Origin: Tardiphaga sp.
GTDB lineage: Bacteria; Pseudomonadota; Alphaproteobacteria; Rhizobiales; Xanthobacteraceae
Direction: 5' to 3'
DNA length: 6,224 bases
NCBI GenBank assembly: GCA_028290325.1
Contig: JAQGJY010000382.1
Location: 1 to 6,224, forward strand
Shown: positions 1-5,896 of the stretch, piece after piece
Position numbering within the stretch: the stretch's first letter is position 1
Layout of the letters: every line of letters begins with the position of its first letter
Position numbers and translations under genes: made by a program
The notes under the pieces: generated by a model
What the model was told of the DNA's origin: nothing
Seen by the model: only the letters and a program-made list of their open reading frames with translations
Database searches by the model: none

Positions 1-30
1 TGATTAGCTCGGGTTCACCTCGTGACGGCC

Positions 31-954
31 TCAATGCTTCCTGTAGCTGGCATTGACCGCGATGGCGGCCGCCGCGGTGCGGTTCTCGACGCCCAGCTTG
101 GCGTAGACTTGCTCCAAATGCTTATCGACCGTGCGCGGGCTCAAGCCCAGAATTTGCGCGATATCGCGGTTGGTCTTGCCTTTGCTCAACCATGACAGCA
201 CCTCGCTTTCGCGGGTGGTGAGACCGTGTTGCCTGCCGAATTCGATCGGCGCGTGCGGCAGCGCGTCCTTGGCCAAACGCAACAGCATCTCGTTCGGCCC
301 GGCCTTGCCCATGAATTGCAGACGCAAACTCTCGTTCGCCGGAAACGGAGCGGATGGCACGCCCTTCGCGCCGGGCGCCGCCGCGTGCGCGAGCCAATCC
401 AACATGGTCGGCGGCAGCACCAATTCGTCATCGATCATGGTGTCGAGATTGTCGGCGAGCAGCTTTTGCGCCTGCGGCGTCGCCCACAGGATCTTGCCAT
501 GGCGATCGACGGCGAGCAGATAGCGGCCGGATACGTCGAGCGCGTTGCGGGCGCTCTGGGTCAGCCGCGCATTGGCGAGATGGACGCGAATCCGCGCCAG
601 CATTTCCTCGATCACGATCGGCTTGGTGACGTAATCGACGCCACCGGCTTCCAGCCCGCGCACGATATGCTCGGTGTCGGAGAGACCGGTCATGAAGATC
701 ACCGGCACGTCGGCGAGGCCGGCATCGCGCTTCAGACGTCGGCAGGTCTCGAAGCCGTCGATGCCGGGCATCATCGCATCGAGCAAAATGATATCGGGCG
801 TGATCTGATCGACGATCCGGATCGCGGCCGCGCCGTCCATCGCCACCATCACCGTCATGCCCGCGCCGTCCAGCGCGTCGGTCAATAACCGCAGCGTTTC
901 GGGGGAGTCGTCGACGACGAGCGCGACGTCGCGTTTTTTGGCGTCAGTGGTCAT
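31..954 (-). CDS. NarL/FixJ-family response regulator with PAS-like middle domain (307 aa)
   Basis: This is a cytoplasmic transcription regulator, the likely output of the kinase encoded just upstream. Residues about 8-128 form a receiver: acidic pair D15-D16, phospho-acceptor D59 in LLDAMMPG, switch residue T89 and K111-P112. Residues about 140-235 look PAS-like (RYLLAVDRHGKILWATPQAQ). Residues about 244-302 are a LuxR-type helix-turn-helix, with LTTRESEVLSWLSKGKTN, then DIAQILGLSPRTVDKHLEQVY and a KLGVENRT end. NarL-type regulators are usually about 210-220 aa, so the extra length is the middle domain. The ATG (952-954) overlaps the kinase stop by 11 nt. I see no Shine-Dalgarno in front of it, so translation is probably coupled. 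The family assignment is firm. The target (the divergent transporter operon and perhaps its own operon) is inferred from position. Confidence 0.95.
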   Translation of the reverse strand: MTTDAKKRDVALVVDDSPETLRLLTDALDGAGMTVMVAMDGAAAIRIVDQITPDIILLDAMMPGIDGFETCRRLKRDAGLADVPVIFMTGLSDTEHIVRGLEAGGVDYVTKPIVIEEMLARIRVHLANARLTQSARNALDVSGRYLLAVDRHGKILWATPQAQKLLADNLDTMIDDELVLPPTMLDWLAHAAAPGAKGVPSAPFPANESLRLQFMGKAGPNEMLLRLAKDALPHAPIEFGRQHGLTTRESEVLSWLSKGKTNRDIAQILGLSPRTVDKHLEQVYAKLGVENRTAAAAIAVNASYRKH

Positions 955-3900
955 AGCTGTACAGCGTTTTCAATGTGGCCATGTACTGATCGAGATCAAA
1001 GCGATCGACCAATGCGTGCATTGCCGTGACAAAGTCGGCGTGTTCGGGCAGCTCCGCGCGGAGATCGTCGAGCTTGGTCTGGATGCCGCGGATGTAGCCC
1101 ATCTGGCCAAGATTGATGAGTTCCTCGATGTGGCGGACCGGCGGCCGCGCATCGATGTTCGGCTTCCATGGCGTCAGCATGACCTGTTCGGTGTCGTAGC
1201 GCCAGTCGAGCCGCAGCACCTGGCGGATCAGGTCGAGCAGTCGCGGAATGTCGATCGGCTTCATCAGATAGCCGTCGTGAAACGGCTGCGCCAACGGCGC
1301 GCCATGGGCTTCGAGCGCGCTCGCCGACACCATCAGGATGCGCGCTTGATGGTGGCCGCTGTCGCGCAACGCCTCCGCCACGGTCCAGCCGTCCATGCCG
1401 GGCATCGAGATGTCGAGCAGAAACAGATCCGGTTTGCAGTGTTGCGCCAGCGACAGGCAGGCGGGGCCGTCCGGCGCGCTGAGCAGGATGAAGCCGAGCG
1501 GCGCCAGCACCTCGCGCAGCAGATCGCGTTGGGTGGGATCGTCGTCGGTCACCAGAACCGTGCGCCGCGCGCCGTGATAGCCGGCGATCGGCGCATTGAC
1601 CGGCGCGGTTCGCGTCGGATTGGTGACCTCGGAGAGCAACAGCTTGACGCGAAACGTGCTGCCGTCGCCGACGGTGCTGGTGACGCGGATATCGCCGCCC
1701 ATCACGCCGGCGAGCAGCTTCGAGATGGTGAGGCCCAGCCCGGTGCCGGTGTGCGGCTGCGACACGCCGAGCGCGCCGCGCTCGAACGGCGCGAAGATCC
1801 GATCAAGATCGTCCGGCTGGATGCCGGGGCCGGTGTCCGTCACCTCGAATTCGGCGACCGGACTGCGGTAATGGATGACGAACTGGACGCTGCCGTCCGG
1901 CGTGAACTTGATGGCGTTGGAAATCAGGTTGATGAGGATCTGCCGCAGTCGCTTCTCGTCGGCATAGACCACGACGGGCAGAACGGTGGGGCGTCGGAAG
2001 ATGAATTCGATGCCCTTGGCGGCGGCCTGCAACCGGAACATGCCGACGAGCTGTTCGAGAAAATCGTTCAGCCGGACCTCGTCGCGCGACAGATAGAGCC
2101 GCCCGGCCTCGATCTTGGATATATCGAGAATGCCGTCGATCAATCCCGACAGATGATCGGCGCTGCGGCGCACGACGCGCACCTGATCGCGCGGCTTGGC
2201 ATGCAGCGTGCTGTCCTGTTCGAGCAATTGCGCGTATCCGCTGATGGCGTTGAGCGGCGAGCGCAGTTCATGGCTGAGCCCGACGACGTATCGACTCTTG
2301 GCGTGATTGGCGGCTTCGGCCACTTCCTTGGCGCGCTGCAATTCCTTGTCGGTGCGCTCATGGGCGGCGATTTCCTGCATCAGCAGATCGGTCTGGCGCA
2401 CCGTCTCCGCCTCGGCGGCATGGCGGCTTTGCTTGGCCAGCACGAACAACCACACCACGACGCCGATGATGATGCTGAGCGCGAAGAACACCTTCCACAG
2501 CACTTCGGAGAGTTGCTGGTTGTCGGCATGGACCGACGCGGAGGTTTGCAGATAGATCAGCCCCAGCGTCAGGCCGACAAGACCCGCGGACAGGATGAAC
2601 AGGCCGAGATAGCGCCCGAGTTGCGAATTGAGCTGATCAAAGACCGGCGCCGGCAGCAGCTTGCCGAACGTCTGGGCGACCTGGGCGTCGATCCGGGCGT
2701 GGGGCTTGCACAGATCATGACAGCGCGCGTCGAGCGAGCAGCATAGCGAACAGATCGGGCCGGCATAGGCCGGACACGACGCCATGTCCTCGGGCTCGAA
2801 CGAATGCTCGCAGATACAGCACTGGATGGCCGGCAGGTTCTGCCATGTGCGCTTCGGCTTGCGCGCGATGTAATATTTGCCGCCGGTCGCCCAGCAGATC
2901 ACGGGCGCGCTGATAAAGGCCGTCACCAGCGCGACGAAAGGGGCGAGCGCCTTCGCCAGCGGGCCGAACAGCCCGTAGAACGCGCTGATCGACACGATGG
3001 TCGCGATCAGCATCGCGCCGACCCCGACCGGATTGATGTCGTAGAGATGCGCGCGCTTGAATTCCATGTGCTGCGGGCGCAGCCGCAGCGGCTTGTTGAT
3101 GACGAGATCGGCGACCAGCGCGCCGACCCAGGCGATGGCGACGTTGGAATATAGCGCAAGCGTCTGTTCCAGCGCTTTATAGACGCCCAATTCCATCAAC
3201 AGCAGCGCGACCAGCACGTTGAACACCAGCCACACGACGCGGCCGGGATGGCTGTGCGTCAGCCGCGAGAAGAAATTCGACCAGGCGATCGAGCCGGCAT
3301 AGGCATTTGTCACGTTGATCTTGAGCTGCGACAGAATGACGAACGCGCCGGTCAGCGCCAGTGCCAGATCAGGCTGCGACAGCACGTAGCGAAATGCCTC
3401 GAGATACATGTGCGCCGGTTCGGCGGCGATATCCGACGCCACGCCATGGCTGAGCGCGAAGTAAGCGAGAAACGACCCCGCCAGCAGTTTCACCGCGCCG
3501 ATCACGATCCAGCCCGGGCCGGCGGATAGCATCGCGATCCACCACGATGTTTTCGAGGTGCGGCGGTCGCGCGGCAGGAAGCGCAGGAAATCGACCTGCT
3601 CACCGATTTGCGCGACCAGCGAAAAGACCACCGCCGCTGCGGTGCCGAACAGCACCAGATCGAGATGACCATCGGCATTGCCGTGCTGGCCGCGAAAGGT
3701 GCTCCATTCGGCGAAGGAATGCGGGCTAGCGACCGCGATCGCCACGAAGGGCAGGATATGCAGCACGATCCACAACGGCTGCGTCCAGAGCTGGAAGCGG
3801 CTGATCAGCGTGATGCCGTGCGTCACCAGCGGAATGATGACGACGGCGCTGATCAGATAGCCGATGGGGCGCGGAATGCCGAAACACAGATCGAGCGCGC

Positions 3901-4315
3901 TGGCGAGGATCACGGCTTCGATCGCGAAGAAGATGAACGTGAACGAGGCGTAGATCAGCGACGTGATAGTCGAGCCGATATAGCCGAAGCCGGCGCCACG
4001 GGTCAGCAGATCGATGTCGATGCCGCATTTGGCGGCATGATAGGCGATCGGCAATCCGCAGAAGAAGATGATGACGCTGACGACCAGGATGGCGGCGGTG
4101 GCGTTGCTGAAGCCGTAATTCAGCGTGATGGTGCCGCCGATCGCCTCCAGCGCGAGAAAAGAAATCGCCCCCAGCGCGGTATTGGCGACGCGGGCGGCGG
4201 ACCATCGGCGCGCGCTCTTGGCCGTGAAGCGCAGCGCGTAATCTTCAAGGGTTTGATTGGCGACCCATTGATTATATTGGCGCCGCACGCGGTCGATGCG
4301 CTGTCGCCCTGCCAC
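944..4315 (-). CDS. Hybrid sensor histidine kinase with N-terminal NCS1-like permease, Cys-rich module and receiver (1123 aa)
   Basis: This is an inner-membrane sensor kinase. Residues about 1-478 resemble NCS1 permeases (nucleobase/hydantoin symporters) with about twelve hydrophobic segments. Residues 497-540 are Cys-rich (C499, C500, C502, C514, C522, C525, C526, C532, C536, plus H533 and H539). Two further helices (about 568-590 and 604-626) precede a coiled-coil-like stretch (about 630-672). The HisKA domain has SHELRSPLN with H682. The ATPase domain has the N-box around N796/N800, DTGPGI (827-832), FAPFERG (841-847) and GTGLGL (857-862). The receiver (about 918-1032) has D924-D926, acceptor D968, S997 and K1019. 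A helical tail (about 1035-1123) follows; no HPt motif is visible. The start is GTG, chosen because AGGAG lies 7 nt upstream. Fourteen membrane passes would leave both termini inside. The ligand is unknown; urea, an amide or a nucleobase breakdown product is suggested by the divergent transporter genes. Confidence 0.95.
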   Translation of the reverse strand: MAGRQRIDRVRRQYNQWVANQTLEDYALRFTAKSARRWSAARVANTALGAISFLALEAIGGTITLNYGFSNATAAILVVSVIIFFCGLPIAYHAAKCGIDIDLLTRGAGFGYIGSTITSLIYASFTFIFFAIEAVILASALDLCFGIPRPIGYLISAVVIIPLVTHGITLISRFQLWTQPLWIVLHILPFVAIAVASPHSFAEWSTFRGQHGNADGHLDLVLFGTAAAVVFSLVAQIGEQVDFLRFLPRDRRTSKTSWWIAMLSAGPGWIVIGAVKLLAGSFLAYFALSHGVASDIAAEPAHMYLEAFRYVLSQPDLALALTGAFVILSQLKINVTNAYAGSIAWSNFFSRLTHSHPGRVVWLVFNVLVALLLMELGVYKALEQTLALYSNVAIAWVGALVADLVINKPLRLRPQHMEFKRAHLYDINPVGVGAMLIATIVSISAFYGLFGPLAKALAPFVALVTAFISAPVICWATGGKYYIARKPKRTWQNLPAIQCCICEHSFEPEDMASCPAYAGPICSLCCSLDARCHDLCKPHARIDAQVAQTFGKLLPAPVFDQLNSQLGRYLGLFILSAGLVGLTLGLIYLQTSASVHADNQQLSEVLWKVFFALSIIIGVVVWLFVLAKQSRHAAEAETVRQTDLLMQEIAAHERTDKELQRAKEVAEAANHAKSRYVVGLSHELRSPLNAISGYAQLLEQDSTLHAKPRDQVRVVRRSADHLSGLIDGILDISKIEAGRLYLSRDEVRLNDFLEQLVGMFRLQAAAKGIEFIFRRPTVLPVVVYADEKRLRQILINLISNAIKFTPDGSVQFVIHYRSPVAEFEVTDTGPGIQPDDLDRIFAPFERGALGVSQPHTGTGLGLTISKLLAGVMGGDIRVTSTVGDGSTFRVKLLLSEVTNPTRTAPVNAPIAGYHGARRTVLVTDDDPTQRDLLREVLAPLGFILLSAPDGPACLSLAQHCKPDLFLLDISMPGMDGWTVAEALRDSGHHQARILMVSASALEAHGAPLAQPFHDGYLMKPIDIPRLLDLIRQVLRLDWRYDTEQVMLTPWKPNIDARPPVRHIEELINLGQMGYIRGIQTKLDDLRAELPEHADFVTAMHALVDRFDLDQYMATLKTLYSYDH

Positions 4316-4322
4316 TTTGTTA

Positions 4323-4327
4323 CTCCT
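4323..4327 (-). promoter_or_regulatory. Ribosome binding site of the permease-kinase gene
   Basis: On the minus strand AGGAG lies 7 nt before the GTG at 4315-4313. It decides the start: the frame stays open further upstream to a TAG at 4376-4378, but this is the only start codon there with a good Shine-Dalgarno sequence. Confidence 0.8.
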
Positions 4328-4377
4328 GGCTGACGCAAGAATAAGCGTCGTCGTCTCCGGCGAAAATCTACGTCGCT

Positions 4378-4394
4378 ATTTTGCGGTGCAATAT
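4378..4394. repeat. Imperfect inverted repeat in the divergent intergenic region
   Basis: ATTTTGC, a 3-nt centre GGT, then GCAATAT: six of seven arm positions are complementary. It abuts and overlaps by 2 nt the perfect palindrome at 4393-4410. It also holds AT-rich sequence that could be a minus-strand -10 element (TATATT, complement of 4390-4395), but no good -35 is seen at the right distance. It could be a second operator or chance. Confidence 0.35.
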
Positions 4395-4410
4395 ACGCGA
4401 TCTCGCGTAT
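4393..4410. promoter_or_regulatory. Candidate operator: perfect 8-2-8 inverted repeat between the divergent operons
   Basis: The sequence ATACGCGA-TC-TCGCGTAT has perfect 8-bp arms with a 2-nt centre. Its core is two inverted heptamers, TACGCGA and TCGCGTA, spaced by 2 bp. NarL-type regulators are known to bind inverted heptamers in a 7-2-7 arrangement with TAC at the outer ends, and the neighbouring regulator belongs to that family. The site is near the middle of the 164-bp region 4316-4479, about 78 nt before the urtA-like start and 86 nt before the kinase start, so it could act on both promoters. No convincing sigma-70 or sigma-54 promoter could be assigned in the rest of this intergenic region. 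That this is the regulator's operator is inference. Confidence 0.55.
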
Positions 4411-4479
4411 CCGTGCGCCGCGCGATTTCAGCAATCCTCACGCTGTCATTTGGCGTCCTTTCAACGAAGTGGGGTAGAT

Positions 4480-5772
4480 ATGTCAGACGAGACCAGGCGC
4501 GGGCCGACGACAGAAGGCTTGCCGACGACAGAAGCCTTGCAATCGCCGTTCCGGCGCAAACTGCTGATGGGAATGGCTGCGTTGCCGGCGCTGTCGATGA
4601 TGGGCAAGCCGTCTTTCGCGCAGGCTCCGGCAACCTCCGCCATCAATACGACCGGACTTGCCGTCACGGACACGGAAGTCACCGTCGGCATTCTGCATTC
4701 CGCGACCGGCACGATGGCGATCTCGGAAACCGGATCGATCCAGGCCGAGAAGCTTGCGATCGAGCAGATCAACGCGATGGGCGGCGTGCTCGGCCGCAAG
4801 ATCAAGTTCATTCAGGAAGACGGCGCGTCGGATTGGCCGACCTTCGCCGAGAAGGCCAAGAAGCTGCTGGTCAACGACAAGGTCGCCGCGATCATGGGCT
4901 GCTGGACGTCGGCGTCGCGCAAGGCCGTGCTGCCGGTGATGGAGCAGTATAACGGCATGCTCTATTACCCGACCTTCTATGAAGGCCTCGAACAGTCGAA
5001 GAACGTGATCTACACCGGCCAGGAAGCGACGCAGCAGATCCTTGCCGGCATCAACTGGATCACCAAGGAGAAGAACGCGAAGTCATTCTACTTCATCGGC
5101 TCCGACTACATCTGGCCGCGCACCTCCAACAAGATCGCGCGCAAGCACATCGAGAACATGCTCAAGCTGAAGGTCGTCGGCGAGGAGTATTTCCCGCTCG
5201 GCCACACCCAGTTCAACTCGGTCATCAACAAGATCAAGCTGACCAAGCCGGACGTCATCTTCACCGACGTCGTCGGCGGTTCCAACGTCGCCTTCTACAA
5301 GCAGCTCAAGGCGGCCGGCATCGACCTGTCGAAGCAGACGCTGCTGACGATCTCGGTGACGGAGGACGAGATCGACGGCATCGGCGGCGAGAACATCGCC
5401 GGCGCCTATGCCTGCATGAAATACTTCCAGTCGCTCGACAATCCGAACAACAAAGCCTTCGTCGCCGCCTTCAAGAAGATGTGGGGCGAGAAGACCGTGA
5501 TCGGAGACGTGACGCAGGCCGCCTATCTCGGCCCGTGGCTGTGGAAGGCGACGGTGGAAAAGGCCGGCTCCTTCGATGTCGACAAGATCGCGGCGGCGTC
5601 GCCAGGGATCGAGTTCAAGGGCGCACCGGAAGGCTACGTCCGCATCCATGAAAACCATCATCTCTGGTCGAAGACCCGCGTCGGCAAGGCCAAACTCGAC
5701 GGCCAGTTCGACGTCGTGTTCGAGACGGCCGAACTGATCCAGCCCGATCCGTTCCCGAAGGGCTACCAGTAA
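4480..5772 (+). CDS. urtA: Urea (or short-chain amide) ABC transporter substrate-binding protein, UrtA type (430 aa)
   Basis: This is the periplasmic ligand-binding protein of a branched-chain-amino-acid-type ABC importer and delivers substrate to UrtB/UrtC-type permeases. The N-terminus has an unusually long polar lead, then FRRKLLMG (R25-R26), a hydrophobic stretch and FAQA (46-49), giving a twin-arginine-like signal with cleavage near residue 49. The mature part begins with a typical type I fold: VTVGILHSATGTMAISET (67-84), then NAMGGVLGRKI, ASDWPTFAEKAKKLL and MGCWTSASRKAVLPVMEQYN. It ends in LIQPDPFPKGYQ. The length fits UrtA precursors. The ATG at 4480 was chosen because the signal follows it; its ribosome site is only a weak G-rich GGGGT. 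The frame extends upstream to a TTG at 4381, but those residues look non-coding. The close relative FmdD (formamide/short amides) is the main alternative for substrate. The gene is divergent from the kinase operon and heads the transporter operon. Confidence 0.9.
   Translation: MSDETRRGPTTEGLPTTEALQSPFRRKLLMGMAALPALSMMGKPSFAQAPATSAINTTGLAVTDTEVTVGILHSATGTMAISETGSIQAEKLAIEQINAMGGVLGRKIKFIQEDGASDWPTFAEKAKKLLVNDKVAAIMGCWTSASRKAVLPVMEQYNGMLYYPTFYEGLEQSKNVIYTGQEATQQILAGINWITKEKNAKSFYFIGSDYIWPRTSNKIARKHIENMLKLKVVGEEYFPLGHTQFNSVINKIKLTKPDVIFTDVVGGSNVAFYKQLKAAGIDLSKQTLLTISVTEDEIDGIGGENIAGAYACMKYFQSLDNPNNKAFVAAFKKMWGEKTVIGDVTQAAYLGPWLWKATVEKAGSFDVDKIAAASPGIEFKGAPEGYVRIHENHHLWSKTRVGKAKLDGQFDVVFETAELIQPDPFPKGYQ
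4503..4538 (+). repeat. 18-bp tandem duplication in the signal-peptide lead of urtA
   Basis: Two adjacent 18-nt units (4503-4520 and 4521-4538) differ only at one base (G4517 versus C4535). They encode the hexapeptides PTTEGL and PTTEAL (residues 9-20) ahead of the twin arginine. The single difference also makes AAGGCTT (4514-4520) and AAGCCTT (4532-4538) complementary, so a 7-bp hairpin with an 11-nt loop is possible in the early mRNA. Confidence 0.85.
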
Positions 5773-5777
5773 AAATC

Positions 5778-5801
5778 CACGCGACGCAGTGGCGTCGCGT
5801 G
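5778..5801 (+). repeat. Hairpin just after the urtA stop
   Basis: CACGCGACGC (5778-5787), loop AGTG, GCGTCGCGTG (5792-5801): a perfect 10-bp GC-rich stem starting 6 nt after the urtA stop codon. No T-run follows, so it is not a standard intrinsic terminator. A role in protecting the urtA message from 3' decay, or in partial termination so that binding protein exceeds permease, is plausible inference. Confidence 0.65.
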
Positions 5802-5814
5802 ACGGCTCTTCCTG

Positions 5815-5835
5815 ACGCGGCCGACCCATCCGCGT
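5815..5835 (+). repeat. Short inverted repeat between urtA and urtB
   Basis: ACGCGG (5815-5820) and CCGCGT (5830-5835) form a 6-bp stem with a 9-nt loop, lying between two stronger hairpins. Such short GC arms arise easily by chance in DNA of this composition. Confidence 0.3.
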
Positions 5836-5844
5836 GAACGACCC

Positions 5845-5871
5845 CCGCGTTGCGCCACGGGCGCGACGCGG
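5845..5871 (+). repeat. Hairpin upstream of urtB
   Basis: CCGCGTTGCGCC (5845-5856), triloop ACG, GGCGCGACGCGG (5860-5871): a 12-bp stem with one G-U pair. It shares the 8-mer CGCGACGC with the left arm of the hairpin at 5778-5801, so the two could also pair with each other in an alternative fold. It ends 11 nt before the urtB ribosome site. Only a short CTTT follows, so a terminator role is doubtful. Confidence 0.55.
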
Positions 5872-5882
5872 AGCTTTCCCCG

Positions 5883-5888
5883 AAGGAG
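5883..5888 (+). promoter_or_regulatory. Ribosome binding site of urtB
   Basis: AAGGAG lies 8 nt before the ATG at 5897-5899. This spacing selects that ATG over the out-of-frame ATG at 5890. Confidence 0.85.
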
Positions 5889-5896
5889 CATGATCC

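Noticed and set aside
1..30. Possible gene remnant or terminator after the response regulator
   Set aside because: Only 30 bases are visible, with no hairpin or T-run and no usable start codon next to the GAGGTG seen on the minus strand.
956..965. Perfect 10-bp palindrome GCTGTACAGC just upstream of the regulator start
   Set aside because: It lies inside the final codons of the kinase gene, is short, leaves only a 3-bp RNA stem and has no independent support as a site.
857..2746. A 629-residue open frame on the plus strand, antisense to the kinase gene
   Set aside because: It lies wholly opposite a gene with complete recognised domains. Its translation is rich in R, D, A, H and Q with no recognisable motif, as expected of an antisense frame in GC-rich DNA.
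3608..4333. A 241-residue plus-strand open frame opposite the permease part of the kinase
   Set aside because: It is highly charged (D/R/E/A-rich), the typical mirror of hydrophobic helices on the other strand; no motif or convincing ribosome site.
4316..4479. A sigma-54 promoter or NtrC site expected for a nitrogen-uptake operon
   Set aside because: I looked on both strands for TGGCAC-N5-TTGC and for paired GGTGCA half-sites. Only a lone GGTGCA (4385-4390) is present and no GG/GC pair has the right spacing and context.
4381..4479. Extension of the urtA frame upstream to a TTG at 4381
   Set aside because: The 33 added residues do not resemble an export signal, overlap the operator candidate, and precede a self-contained signal peptide that starts from the ATG at 4480.
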